This document shows positions 27,501 to 42,500 of a stretch of DNA of 64,000 nt, piece by piece. This stretch comes from Aquila chrysaetos chrysaetos (Eukaryota; Chordata; Aves; Accipitriformes; Accipitridae), in NCBI RefSeq assembly GCF_900496995.4, contig NC_044010.1:2542001-2606000 (forward strand), read 5' to 3'. The position numbers and the translations under genes were made by a program. How positions within the stretch are numbered: the first letter of the stretch is position 1; every line of letters begins with the position of its first letter. Under the pieces are notes generated by a model. The model did no database searches. It saw only the letters and a program-made list of their open reading frames with translations, and was not told where the DNA came from.

Positions 27501-30500
27501 GGGCTGATGGGCACCTCACCCCACCTCAGAGTGGACACAAGGCTGAGGACTCCCACCAGCCACCTTCCTCCCTTCCTTATGGTCACCTGGTAGCCACGGC
27601 TGCCACCTCAGAAGCTACCACATCTCCTGCTCCAAAACCATAACCTGAGACATTCCCAACTGGCGAGCTCCCTTTATATCACATAAACCTTAGTGCTGAG
27701 TAAGGGCCAGCCATTTCCTATTTCCCTTCCCCCATCCCCTTCCCAGGAAGTAGGGCCCCCAACTGGAAGGGCAGGGATAAGCAATAAATCACCCAGGCTT
27801 TTTCCAAGTCTCCCTATTTCTACTAAAGCATTTACTCCCATCACCCCTCTCCAAGCAGGGTCCCTTCACTGCTGAGGGAGTGCTGGCTCCAACCACAGGT
27901 CCTTACAAACTGAAAACTCACCAAGCCGGTTTCTTCAGTGAACTGCGTTTTATCTCCACCACGCAAGGACAGTGGCGGTCTGAGCTCCTTGGTTACCCAG
28001 GTGCACTACCCTTGGAAAGCTTTAGGTCCTTGAGGAAGTCACCCATGAGGACCCTTGTATAATTTTCTTTTTAAACCACACTTATACCAGAGCACGGAAT
28101 TAACATAAGGGGCATTGAGACCTACAGTTCTCTGCTGCACAGACTGCAAGTGGTAGAAACACATACAGACAACACTCCTGACCTATACAAGCATATCTAA
28201 TTTCCCCTTCTGCCCTCAGGCATGAGCTAGGTTCCAGACAACTCCTTCAGTTGCTATGCTTGTCTTTTTCCCGTCTTAGGGCTATTCCAACACCCATCTA
28301 GATTTTGAAGTGCCTTTTTTTTCTCCCCATCCCCTGACTACTTAATACTTTGATGAACAAAAACCTCAGCGTTATAGCAATTAAAAAGCACTCATCTTCT
28401 ACTCTCTACTACTGGTCTATAAAAGTCACCAACCTCATGTTATTAATTGTGAAAAAGAACATACCAAAGTTACAAAGTTAATTCCAGGCCAGATCCTAAA
28501 CACCCTACCTTCAAATTACAACATCCGAAGTAATGAGGGTTTATAAAGAGCCACCACCATTCCCTATGCTTCTATAGTATAAAATACTGCATGTATCTGC
28601 AAACCAGCTTAAGACATTTGACAGCAAAACAGATTGGCTGGGATGCCTGGTAATAGGAAACCTAAAATTAAGTGGTGTTACTAACCATGATAGCAACAAC
28701 AAAAATGGAGTACCAGACAGCCTGGGTAAATTACATACTTCCCCAGCTCTATGAGCTCCTGTATCACTATAGTTACTGCCAACAGCATTTTCATTCAAGA
28801 GAGGACTTGTAGTGTCTGCAGGGCTCTAAACAAGGCTGCTCAGTTGGATGTGTTGTACATGTGTGCTCTCTTCTGAACTAATAACCAGACTTATCAGGCA
28901 TTTCATTTATCACCTCACAACTTGACTTGCTGCCCTGAGCAATGAATAGCAATCTGTGTTCTGCTGTACCTTTACAGCTTATTTATTTATGTATTTATTT
29001 TTCTCCAGTAAAGACTGCATCTTGGCAAGTCACGCTCAGGCAACTGAACCAGCGCTGGCTGGAACAAGACACTGGTGCACACCATCTCACTTCCCATGAA
29101 GTGTAGCAGTCCAATGGCCTCTGGACTTCTGTACATTTCTGGAATTTCCTGAACTGCAGATACCATTCATTTGCTCTGGTCATGGGTTTTGGTTCTATTA
29201 ATTGCTTTGCAAGAGGACCCAGACGTGCCCCTAGAGGGGGTACTGCTACCTCTCCATCATATCCACAGAAAATTCAACAGTAAGGAAGTTTCCCTGCATC
29301 CTAAGAGGGAAACAACCTAGTCATATAAGGCTTTTGCTATCTCTAACAAAGTATCACATCAACCATTTGGATGTGGTAAGACATACAAGCAATGCCACAC
29401 AGGACTCCTCCTTACCTGGGGCTGGGAAGGGCTGGCAGTGAAGTTAAAGGCTTTGTTGGTCCTAGAAAAGAAATGCCAGCATGTTAAAATCTAAAACTTT
29501 CAGAGCTGGAATACATACAAAGTACCTTCAGATTAAGCAGAAGAAGAAAAAATAATCTTTTTTTTTTTTTTCTGGAAAGGAAAAAAGAAGGGAAAAGCGG
29601 GCAGATGGACCAAATCCCTGTATAACAGATACATGAAGAAATTACATTTGTATTCTCACATCCCAGCTTACTCAAGTTGGAAGTTCTCGAGCCTGGTGAC
29701 TAGCAGCTCATATGCAATATTAAATGGTGCCATGGAAGCAACGTCCACAAATATAATCTGGTCAGAAGGTCCCATCTCAGGTGTTGGCTCAGAAGGACAG
29801 AGGGTCCGACTCACTTCTTGGTAATTGTAGGTCCTCTGATAGCTACAATGGCCAGGGGAAGGAGGGAAGGGAAAGTTCAATGTAAAAGAGAGATAGCAGT
29901 TAAAAAGTTGTTTGGCATTTCCAAGAATGACATAATTTTTCCCCTGTTTGCATAACTGAAATACTAATCTGAAAGGCCAAGACCATTCAGCCTTTTATTC
30001 AGAGCTCAAACTCCACCTCTGTTGCCTCTTGTGGCCTGCACAAGGGACTGGCCATCCCCAACATTTCACTTCCCTCGAGGCTGCCTGTGCCATCTGCAGA
30101 TCTAGCACATCTGCCATTTGCTGAAGGCAGAGAGAGCAATGACAGTCCAGAACAGCCACTGCTGTAACCATCCCCTGCATCAGGCAAGACACTGCAGGGT
30201 ATCTGCTGCCCGGCACAAAGATTTCAGTCACAGGATGAAGCTTCACATCTCAGATGGTCTAAGGTGCCTGCAAAGTCTCAGTACTTGCAGCCTAACTAGC
30301 TCCGAGGTTGCTGAAGATACATAGCAGCATCACTTTCACAAAGAAAACACCCCCTAAACAACCACCACCCCCCAGAATAGACTCAATGTAGGTGTAGCTG
30401 GGGTGAGAAAGAGAAGAGAGCCCTTATTTCGCAAATGCACTGTAACACAGCAGTTAGAGTGCTCTTTCGAGTGCTTGTTCAAACCCTGCTCCAAACTAGA

Positions 30501-33500
30501 GCCCAAGAACTACTTGCACACACCATTACTGTGGTTATGGTCACTGACTAGAGACACAGGCAGATCCCCAGCAGAGAAGCCTCCTGGCACTCCGTGTACA
30601 TATTTGAGAAACTAAGAGACAAGAGCAGGCTACAAGTAAGAGGTTACCTACCAAATCCTGGTCTTCCTACATTCAGCTGACAATGAGCCAGCATGCTTTG
30701 CAACCAAGCCCTGCAGCCTACACAAGTAGCAAGATCTAGCACTTGAGGAAGGCCAATAATGGATACAGCTGGCAAACAAGGGTGTTACAAGGAAGAGACT
30801 CCAGTACTTACAGGCCTCGAAAAATTAGTGGGACCTGCCACGACAGCACTCCCTTCTGTTGGCGAACTACAAACAGGACAGGATATTGGAGGTTCTCAGA
30901 GCTGCTGTTCACGTACACCCGCACTGCATCTACCTGTGAGAAGAGAAAGGAGAGTACAGATGTTGTTAGCTGAAGGCAAAGAACAAAACAGCTACAAATC
31001 TAGGTGGGAGAAGGCTGTCCCCCTTCTTCAGTCTGACCTAGATGCTGACAATATCCACAGGGAGATCAACAGCATTTGTCACTGGACTGGTTATTCAGAT
31101 CCAGAGGTCATTTACAGAAGTGCCTGCTGCTCTAATCAGCCTCCTTGCTGCTACTCTAATCCAGAATCACAGCTCTGTCTCCAGGTCAGAGGTGCCTGTC
31201 AGACAAGACACAGTGGACAAATGCAGCAGATGTAAGAGGAAGAGAGTTCAGTAGCTTCCACTTAGCCAATTGGGAACAACGTGAATAACTTGTGTTATAA
31301 AATTAAGCAAACACATACAAAACATAGATCCAAGGCTACAACTGAGAATTTTCTTGCTTGGACTTTTATGTACCCAACTCAATCAACATTACTGGGAAAG
31401 ATAACTGAAGACAACATTAATAGTTAGTGATGAAAAAAGCAGGTTAGCAGCTAGCACCTGGCTCTGCTGTAAATGATACCAAGATGACCATAACCCATAC
31501 ATACCCCACCTAACAAAACAGGAATACGCTGCTGACTGCCCTCAACTGGACAAGGAAGGCTGCTTTGGTTTGTGAGCAAGGGTTTTAATGCAGCCCACTG
31601 CACCAGCAACTGAAATTTCTCCTTACATTACCTGGCCACCACACAGTTGCAGAGGTAGGACAGCTGTGGGGTAGAATGCCCTCAGTTTACTATTTGCTTT
31701 GAGAAGCAAGCAAGCAGTGTGTCTGCACCAAATGGAAATGGCACCATTTCCATTTGAAAGGAACATCTCTTCAGCTCCCTCTCCAGAGCTGCACAAATTG
31801 CTCAAGAAAACAGGGTATGAGATGCATAACTCATCAGAAGAGACAGTACATAACAAATAGAGACCTTTAATTGATGAAAGCATATTAGGTAGATAAGATG
31901 TACACATTTTAAGCCCACCACATCTTGAAAGATTAGAATGGACTCTCGCTAGATCAGTTAAAGACTTTTCATAGATATCTCAACTTTATACCCTCCAAGA
32001 AGAGTAAAGGTAGAAGGGAGGTGCCACCTTCTGAGAAAAACCATACAGAGTTCGCAAGGTAGCAGAAGGGCAGCTACCTGAGATGGCAGCTTATACTTAC
32101 ACTGATGACACCAGGTTCAGAGAAAGGGCTTGCATCTGCAATCATAAGCCTAAAAGAAAATTCCCTGTTTATTCTTGTTTAGTGATTCTAGGCTCACATA
32201 GGGGTTTAGTTTACTGGAACAAAACACCTTCCTGCAAAATCATTATCAATTTTCCTGCCATCATCACCATAATACAGAGGCTACAGCTACCAATTCCTAA
32301 AAAAACGAAAGTCTTCAAGAAAACACATCATAAATAATTTAATTAAAAACCCCTTGAGATAGAAGGGCAAACACTGGAATCTTTGTCCATTGCCTTCTGG
32401 TTTCTAAACCTTTGTAATACTCTTTCAGCATGTCTTCCAGCTTTTCCTTCTGACCACAAAAACTACATACGCAATTTTGTTTCCAAGTAAATTTCACCAT
32501 AGGGTGCTAAAACCAAGTTAAGAAAAACACCATCACAAAGCAAGGCTCACAGGTAATGCCTGAAGGGTATCAACACAGTAGGCCACCACCATCAGACAAC
32601 TGGAAGGTTACTCTGTGGCTTCCCAAGTGTCTGTGACTGCCCTGCTCGGCTGGGGAAACCAAGCCAACACAGTTGGCTATACACATGTTGGTATAACTGG
32701 GAAACGCAGGGACTGGGCTGAACAAGCCACTGCTCATTGAAGGTGTTTGCTGTAATCACTGTGAGAAGAAACAGGGACCCAAATGAGGCAACACTGGAAT
32801 TGAACAAGAAAACAAATCTAAGGAGCATGAAGACACGATGGCCAAGGCAGAGTCCCGCAAGTACACAGAGCCATTCTCCATCCATGGGGAAACCAACTAT
32901 CATTGCAGAAAGGATACATTCCAGCTACCTGTCCAGCAGCTTTTTGCCCATGAAACAGTTAAAGCAAGCCCACCTCCACAGGTGAAGTGATTCACACTAC
33001 CTCTGGTTGGATACCACTCTGTGAACCCTCCAGGGCTCAGCACATCAGCACAATGCAATGGGGAGCTCACATCAGGCTCACAGCAAATAGCACTACTGGG
33101 TTATGCATCCTCAAGTACTCATAAATACAAGCTAGACATTGGGAAATTCTCTTCTGCACTGACTTCACGAATACAGAACATTACCCACTACATGGGTTAT
33201 ACGTATGTTGCAGATAGTCAGGTTTACTTTAAATTAATACAATTATTTTGTATTCTTCGGAAGACTTAGAAAGTTGCATCCGTACTTCTTCTAAATTCTC
33301 AATTTAAGAAATGTATTGGCTATTTGAAGTATACACTAATGCTGAGCGGTATTAAAAAAAGTACTACTTTTACAGCGTTCCCAGGCTTTGGACAGAGAAG
33401 TGAAAGTTGCATACATGTGAGAGTGCCTCTTTCTTCCTACCTCGGATCTTCCTTTTCAGCAAACTAAGTATTTTCAATATTGATTCTAACAGGAAAAACA

Positions 33501-36500
33501 CATAAACAGAAATTCACAGACTGTTTACAAGAAGTCAGCCAAAAGAAAAAACCTGCCCTGAGGTATCCTACAAAACACAGGAGAGAGCTGTATCTTTCTA
33601 TCATAAAAAAAAAAAAGTATGGATTTTGATATCTATTAAGATACAGTAAGACTAATTCCATGATTTAATCTTAAACCCTTTGGAAATCCCAGCTCTTCCC
33701 ACCATCGCATTACAGTGCATACACAGCAAGCCATTCATCTCCAGTGGCACAGTGTATTTTCCAGTTTTATTAGTTTCTTGTGCCGTTTGGCTTATGCAAG
33801 TAAGAATACACGCCACCTGTGTTCTACAGTGTATTATTTGAGGAGCCACAGCCATGTAATCAAATATTGTTTCATAAGCAGACAAGCACAACACTGCCAA
33901 CACAAGGCTGAAGGACTATTTTTAATACCAGTATTCCATAGTCTGAGACCTTCACTAGACGTTTCCTGTGATCTTAAATGTCTGTTGGGCCAGTTTGTGA
34001 AGAGAGGGGAATACCACACCAAGACCATATTCCTGAACACTTCTACATATGATGATGTAAGGAAGTGTTCTCTTAATACTCACCAAACAAAGCAAAGCCC
34101 TCTGAGTCCTGTCCAAAAAGGAAGGATTTGCTACCCTAATGCAGTTTGCAAAGTATTGAGATCTGCCATTGCATCCTTCTTCCCAAAGGAGCTTCACAAG
34201 ACCCTTGGCTACCTTGTGGAGCTCTGCATCAGATGTAGAAAATGCGCTCTGCTTCACAAATGAGCAAAGTATCACACGGGCAGACAAGAATGACTCCCAC
34301 CTACCTCTTTCGTACAGCTCGTACCCAAATGGAAAGATGAGAAAACAGCCCTCACCTACTTCAGGAGTCAGGAGTACATAGCAGTAGAGGCTGGAGCCTT
34401 TTGGAAATGTAATCCCAAGCATGCCTTTGGGTGAACAAGATCACCCAGCCGGCGAGGCTGCTCGTGGGGACAGCAGCTGGGAGCTTGTGGCTGGAATTAG
34501 GCTGGCTTACAGATGTACCCATGCTGCAAATGCTGCAGCACTATTAACTTGACTTCCCTCCCCACTAAACCAGACTGGAGAAAGGGAGCAGGGCAACAGC
34601 TGATTTACCCCCAGACTCCACCTCAGGAGCTGTAAATCCCAGCAGAGGACAAACCTTCATATCTGTGCTATGCCTCCATCTTGGCCTCAACTCCTACATT
34701 GTGTTCTGCCAATGCAGCCTGGAACCGGGGAGCACCAAGTACCTGCACAGTGTAGCTCACCACTGGACAAGGCAGGCCCTTAAATCCAAACAGGACAGGC
34801 AAGTCTTGGAGCCTATTTCCTTTGGCAGCCTCTATTAAGAACGCAATTTGAAATGGCAATTCCTGCCCTTGCATGAGACAGTAACTCGCAGTGCCTAACA
34901 CGACATAAGCATCCCATCCTCACCCTTTGTAACCCTACCATATCTGGCTCAGGGCTTAGTCAGGTTCTGGATATCTCTGCAGATGTAAACTCCACAACCT
35001 CTAAAGCACCTGTTCCAGTCTTTGACTGTCCTCAAAATTAGAGGGGAAAAAAAAAAGTTCAGATGGAATTTCCAGTGTTTCAGCTTGTGCCCATTGCCTC
35101 TTGTTCTGTCACTCTTGCCCAAGCACCCACTGAGAAGAATCCAGCTCCCCCTTCTTCATTCCCTCCCACCAGGTTTTTAAACACATTGATGAGATCCACC
35201 TGAGCATCCTTCTCTGTTGCAGGCTGAACAGTCCCAGCCCTCAGCTTCTCCTCATAGGAGAGATGCTCCAGTCCCTTCATCATCTTTGTGGCTCTGCACT
35301 GGACTCGCTCCAGTAAGTTCATACCTTTCTTGTACTGGGGAGACCAGAATTGGACACAGTAGTCCAGGTGTGAAAGCTTTGCAGCTTTGTAACTGCCCAA
35401 GGCAAATCCGTAGAGCATTACTCCCCCATCCTTTACAAGACAAAGCCACCTCTGTAAGAGCTTCCTGGACAAGCCCAACAGTTAAACTTCTCATACAGTG
35501 ACTCATTAGCGCTCCATTCACACACATTTTTACCCTGACACCCCCCTGCTAGCCTTAAAGTCCATTGCTAAATCTAGCCAAAAGATTTAGCATTTTCATT
35601 TCCTGTGAAAGAAAAGCTAATTAAGACCATGGCTGCAGGTGCAATAACACAGCTGAAGAATTTTGCAAGCTGGACCCAGTCAACACCCTACTCAGCACAG
35701 ACCTGCTGCTGCTACTCCACATCCCAGTTTGAGCTCCTGCTGCTCCTCATCCAGGGTGGCTGGAATGTTCCTGAGCAAGAGCTACTGCCTTTACATGCAC
35801 AGGGTTACAAATTGCCTCCTCTTTGCTGTCAACACTGATACTTGCTTTTCTCTCCTTAACCTATAGATGAATACACTGAGCATATCTTTTTTGAGATCTC
35901 AAGGCTTTTCCAGATTAGATGTTTTACTAGTCTGAGCAGTCAAGTTTCCTTTAAGGAGGGGGGGCAGAGGGGGAAAGGAAAAAAAAAAAAAAAAAGAGAG
36001 AGACACCTGCTTATGAATACAAGGCTATTGGATGTTTACTTTACTAACAATAAGCAATGCCAAGATTAATTCATTCTGTTAAGGACTGATTATCTATTTT
36101 CAGGCAGCCCTGCTGTTGTGGCAACTGCCACTCTGGATGCCTGCAGGGCCTGCTCAGGTAACCAGAGAGTTTTGCGAGTTCTAGCTTCCCCCATATAGTT
36201 AATATACAACTACTGAAAGGTCTTTTGATTTTGCAATTGCATCCTATATGACCACAGCAGTAATCATCTCCATTTTACAGATGCTGAAACTCAAGTGTGC
36301 AAAAAGAGGCAGAGGGGTGCAAGCAACATGTTTGGAGCTTAACTGGGGACAAACAGTGACTGAGACATTCAAAGCCTGAGATCTCCTCCCTGTAGAGTTT
36401 CTAGTGCATGACCTTCAGAAACATCAGGTTAAGAGGGACAGTGTCATAAAGCCTACAGCACACAGCTGTCACTCTCCTGCTGCAGTACTGAATGGCCAAG

Positions 36501-39500
36501 AAGCTGCTTCCTTTGCAAGTACTTGGGGTGCATACCTCTACTCTTCCTCTGTTTGCACATAGCCCAGATCAACCAGGAGCATGACACCACCTAACCCCAT
36601 CAAAATCTTTATAATAAAAGCCCAGGAAAAAAACAGAGTGATTAAGAAGTTGGACAGATGGCAATTGAGGTTCCAGTCCGTCTAGTTATTTACCCTGTCA
36701 CCATCACCACAGTAACACAGGGCCTCTTGTGGGCAGATCCTGCACTTCCAGTGGAGCAGCCAGATCCCAGCCCCAGGATGCAGCTCCACTCTCCCCCTCA
36801 CAGGTCTCAGGGATACAGCAGCAGCTCCCAGCAGCACAAAGCTTTGGTTGATGGGCCTCTGCCTGACATAACAGCTATTCCTCCAAAACACAGCAATAAA
36901 GCAGGTGGGATTTGCCTGTGGGCCAAACCTGCCCAACTAACAGTCCCTCCAGATCCTCCCCACCACTTGCAAGTGAACTTGGGGATATCAGAGCAACTAA
37001 GTTCAGCAGAATCTAGGTACAATTATAAGGAAGCTTGGGAAAGTGGAGGAAGGATTAACATTTAACTGTAAGCAGGGCTTCTCTCATTTGCTGTCAATCA
37101 CTCTCTGATTTTGTGCTACAGAGTGGAAGGAACCCCAATTAGTGTCTTGGAGAAAGACATTTTGTCTGGCAGGGTGAACTGTCTAGGAGAAGCATCACAA
37201 GGGACAGTGATAACAATGTAGCACCTATAAATTGATGTTTGTGCTTTTTCAGGCCTTCTTTCAATTAAGCTGCCTTAAACTTTTCATCCATGTTTTGCTT
37301 CTAGATTCTGTTGTCTATATAAAAGACAATACACACATTTTCATGCAACAGATTTAGCAAATCTACCACTGAGCCAGTGCTAGTAGTACCATCCTTCCCT
37401 TTGAAAGTCAGCATTTGGCATTTGCCTCAAGGGCATCATCTCCAGCAAAATATTTTTAGAAGAGTGGAAAAAAAGCAGGAGGTAAAGGAAAAAAAGGTAA
37501 TTTATTTAGTTCAAACTTCATTCTTCCTCCACACCTTTCCAAAGATTATTTAAGAACAAGCAGTTCTGACATGAGAACCCCTCCCTGCTACAGAACCACT
37601 GCTCCCATTACATACACCCCTCCCTTCCAACACAGAAATAAGATCCTAACTATGTTGGACGCAGAGACAAGAGGAACTCCAGCTAAAAAGCACAGCTTTT
37701 ATTTAAAATAATAACAATCACACACACTAGAACAAAAGACTATGAGACTCCTCTGCATCCACCCCTACTCACTTAGCATGAGGAGGGAGTTTTGCCTGGG
37801 CAGTAAGAGGGTCAAGCAGGCTGCCATCACTCCTGCACCACCACCACTTGCTAAGGGACTTCACTTGGGAAATCCTCACCTCCTGCAGATACTCACAGTT
37901 AGGTTTGAGGTAGGACACTCCAGGCTGGATCTTGGAAAACAACCTCGTGTACCAAATGCTCCCTTTGACAGCCAGGCCCTGCACTAATGTTTGTCAGCAA
38001 TAACCATACTGCTGCCTTTTGCATTGCAGGGCTGAGGCAGGGTCAGGACTGCTTTAGAGACTTCTGCTCCTCGCATTCCTTCCCATTGCCAAGCCTCTGC
38101 CATGTGCATCTCTATTCACCAGCCAAGCTCATAACAGTTTTGTTTCTCAGATGACTGACCTTGAGCTTTTTTCTGTATTTTAAGGTGGACAGAGCAGTTA
38201 CACAGCTGAATAAAGAGAGAGCTCTCAGCACTATATAAAAACGTGTTAGACCAGGAAAGACAAATATTTGTCCTTCAGTTCACCACCGTGGAGATAGGGG
38301 GAGGAAAAAAAAAAAGAAAGAAAGAAAAAAGTGCATCTGAATTCCATTCTCTAGACAGAAACAGGCAGAAGGAGCCGGTCCCAAATTCAAGCTGAACAGG
38401 ACCAACATGGCTGCAAACATTAAGCAAAATAAACCAGGCCCTTGTTGACACGAAAGAGTCCTTCGACTGATTATTAAGTCTGCATTTCCCACAGGGATTA
38501 CACATCAGCTTAAGACTGCAGGGATGTGAATTTAAGGGCAGGCAGGAGGTTGCAACAACAGTTTCTGCTGCAAGCAAAGATTTTTCAAGAGCTTTACTGT
38601 GGATTCCTTTCCACCACCTCACACTAAGCAAAACCTTCGAATCACACTGGGGCTTCACCACGTTCCCCACCACACCCACACACAAGCGGCTCCTTTCAAG
38701 ACCGTTTGGGATTATCGGTCCACGCTGTGACAGCACTTGGTCGTGGGCCTGACAAGGCACCAAGCCAAGCCAGCGGGCAGGGAACACATCCGGCAAGCAA
38801 ACACACAGACTGCCAGTTACAATGGAAGGTATCAGCACAGGATACATCTATAAAAGCCACTGAATTGCTGCTATCTGCTGTTGCACAAGAAAAAGGTGCT
38901 TCATTTTTATATGAACCCTGATATTAAGTGAAATAGGATTCAGCTGGATGGACTAAAGCAATTGAGGCAGTGAATGAAGCACATAACCCGCCAGCACCAA
39001 ACTCGGCTGCTCTTACCACTGACAACGCAACAGGGGGAAGCTCAGACCCTGAAGGAAAAGAGTTGAGACAGTGACAGGTGTTACAGAACCCCTTTCCTGC
39101 CCTCTTATGAGATATGAGCACCACTCCTGTCTGACAACAAAACAAGCAGAGCTCAGAGGAGCATTTCCTTTCAGCCTTTCTCTATCTGTCTTTGTGCCCT
39201 AATGTCAATAAGTCTTAAGTGCCAAAAGCAATCTGTCAAATAACCTTGGCCCACAGTTTTCTTCCAGCATTTCTGCCAGGAGTATTAAATATCCAAAGCA
39301 GCATAAACTAAGCGACAGACTCTGGGTATGTCAAGCACAGCCTCAGTCACATTAACATAATTGTTCCAGGATTAATATTTTTCATTTAGAAGTTCCACTT
39401 TGTGCAAATATGCTGTGTGGACTTACAGTCTGCCATGGACATTCCCATGAGTCCACTTGTTTGCAACAGTATCTGTGCAGCATAAATGCAAGAAGGACAA

Positions 39501-42500
39501 ATAGAAAGCATGTTAATATTTACCTTTTTAGAAATTTTGTCCTCTAACCAGTGTCACTAGGGAGTCTCCAGGACAGCCAGAAAGAAAAACGAAGAGTTGC
39601 CATGCTGGATAAGTAGGTACCTGTTTCTGACCACCCTTAGACTTCAGGAAGACATTAAAATTAAACAAACAAATCCTTTTTTTAACAGCCCGTTAAGGAA
39701 CAAACTACCTTCTAATAAACAGCGTCTTCCTAACCCACAGCAGCTGGAACTCTGGGCTAGAGCAACCCTTGAAACAAAAGGGTTTATAACCTTTCCAAAT
39801 TTGCCGCCACCCCAAGCTCACAGCAATAACTCCAGGGTTTACTGCCACAACACAAATATCTGGTTCTTTCTTGGCTCCCAAGTTCTTCACCTCAGTGACA
39901 CTTCAGATGTGGATTGAATTACATATCCTACATGCTGTCTTTTTTTTTAAAAAAACCAAACCAAAACAAAACAAACCATTGTTTGTTTGTTTTAAACCAC
40001 ACTGAAGTAGCTATTTCTATGCCCAAAGAAAAACATCAGCATAAAGAAAGTAAGGAAGGCTGTTTCTGAAATCATCTGGGTTTCTCTAAGTATACACAGC
40101 AGGAAATAACTGTACTGAACTGTATTCTCAAACCGAGCAGATGGCACACCCTTGCAATACAGCTTTTACAGCCTGCACTTTCATTCCCTAAATATCCCAT
40201 GAAATAGCAGATGAGGTCTGTATAGGAAAAGCATACCTTCCTACCCAGCAACTTCTGCACAGGTTATTTAAGGACATTTCAGCCTCCACTTACAATACAA
40301 ATGTTTGTATTATAAATTGCTGCACTGTTCTTGGAAAGAGTTCAAACTGAGGAGAGACATTTTGATGAAGTTACTCTTCTTCAGAAAATTTTTCTTTTTT
40401 AATCTAAACATCTTGAGGGGTTGGGAGGGGGCGGCAGGGGGAACAAGAAAACCTGATCAGCTTTGATTTTAAACAACAGGAGAGCCCAACAAGAAGAGAG
40501 CGATTTTAAGATTTAGAATGGCACCCAAATTCAAAAGATATGCTTTAGTTCAATGACAAGTTATTGGGCTTGACAGCATTAGCTTACACATTAGAAATAA
40601 AAATAAAAATTCTTGCCAGCACCAAAGTCACCCTCTGAAGGTCTGCAGGCCACCCTGCAAAAAACCAGAGCAGGCCTCTCAGGCTTTTTTCCTAAAGCCT
40701 GCAAACTGATAGCCTCCTTCAAGTTGTACTCCCTTTTGCCCCTCTAGGTAGGGAAACCCACAAAGAACAACATCCTAGAAAGCCAAAGAAAAATTTAAGT
40801 TTGAAGGGATCTCAGGTGGGCACATGATCCCATCCCCAGCTCAAAGCAAAGCCACCTCCCACACCATTCTTCCATTTAGGATATCCTATTTTTGCCAGAC
40901 CCAAATTTTTCAACACTATATTTTCTGCTGCAGAAAACAGTCATGCTCATGTTTTCAGCAGATCCCCACACCATTTCTCCCACAGTTTACTTTTGCTTTC
41001 TCCTGTAAGCAAGAGCTTTTCACATGACTCTGGGCAGGGTAAGGATTTACCAAGAGACCCCACTGAGAAACAGCAAGAGCATTCCAAGTGCTGTGTGCTC
41101 TACAGTGCCTACACTGTCACCTCCCAGGGTTGGTTGTTTTCTTTAAAAAAAGATAAATTATATATACAAAAGTTATTCCAAAGGGATTCTGTTGAACCGT
41201 GCTTAGCTTCAGACATCATATACTATACCTTGCTTCGATTTTTCTGGATTTGACATTTTGCCTACCTTTCTGCCTCATAAGGAATTTAATATTAGGCTCC
41301 AGAAGTGGTGTGCTGAGGCCCTTCCAGTGTCCTGTGGTGAACACACTAGAGCCAGCAACCAAAAACCAACAGTGTTCAGGCCTCAGAGATCCTGCAATAA
41401 CAGGACCTCTACTGACCTTAGGAGATCTTCTCGTTCACACATTTGTAGTCTTTCCAATTTATTTGTTTTTTTACCTGCATTTTTGTGGCTAAAATGGTGG
41501 GCTTCCACTCAGCATTAAGACAAGACAGAACGTAAACTGTTCCCCCCATCATAACTCAGGTTTGCCCATCTCCAAAGAGGAGACTAAAGTTTTATTGCAT
41601 GCATGGTATAGCTGTGGGCTGAAACTTGGGCTGGAGCCAGGACTAACATTATGGGGAAGACGAGCAAGATAGCAAGGAAATACTTTGAGGTAGTTTAGGT
41701 CCAGCCTGAAGAGTCCTACACATGAAGCCCAAAACCAGCTCAGAAACAAGTGGTGAAAAAATTGCTCCTAGAGTTGTTAAAACAGACATGGGTGCTGCTG
41801 GAGTGGGACCTACATTCACATGTGAAACAGCAGAGAACAGTAAACACAGATTCGATCATTGCCACTTATTAAACCAGGTTGCCCTGTGTAGCAGATCAAG
41901 GAGTTTCCCTGCAGCTACAACAGATGGCTTTGGTCTGAGCAAGTGACTCATCACACTACCCCAGAGGAACGTATTGGTGAATTCCAGTTCTGGCTCCTTG
42001 CCTAGAGCAAAGCATGTGCAGCTGCCATCCACACCTAGGATATGACACCCATTCAGTAGAGGACAGAGGAACCCAAATGAGGGTCTACTAGAGGGTCACA
42101 AAGTTTAAGGCATCCAACTGAAAGACTTCCGTTTTTCTTACTAGTATTGATTCCCCTCTTCCCTTAGGTCAATCAACTTTTTCCCCATCTGCAATGTTGT
42201 TAGCAACCCTCCATGGTGGCACACAGCCTCTCATTCACTGAGGGTAATTTTTGCTCATCACCCCTCAGATGGACTCCACATAGGAAACAGTCACTCCAGG
42301 GCTACACATCCTCACATGGCACAACTGCTCAGCAGAGAAGGCACAGCTTAATCTGCTGCCAATCACAGCTTACAGTAAGGCTGGGCCATATGGGATCTGA
42401 GACTGGGGCTCTGTTCCCGGTCCCAGCAAGGGAGGAGGAGGAGGAAAATATCACCCACTCTTTCTCCTAAAATAGGTGCAGCCCACTGCTCAGCTTTTGA

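Noticed and set aside
33715-34263. A 182-codon plus-strand frame in SIDT1 intron 1
   Set aside because: No domain or homology recognised and no paired exon structure. Antisense chance frame.
38275-38847. A 190-codon minus-strand frame in SIDT1 intron 1
   Set aside because: Ends in a Phe-rich stretch made by a simple A-rich repeat; no domain recognised.
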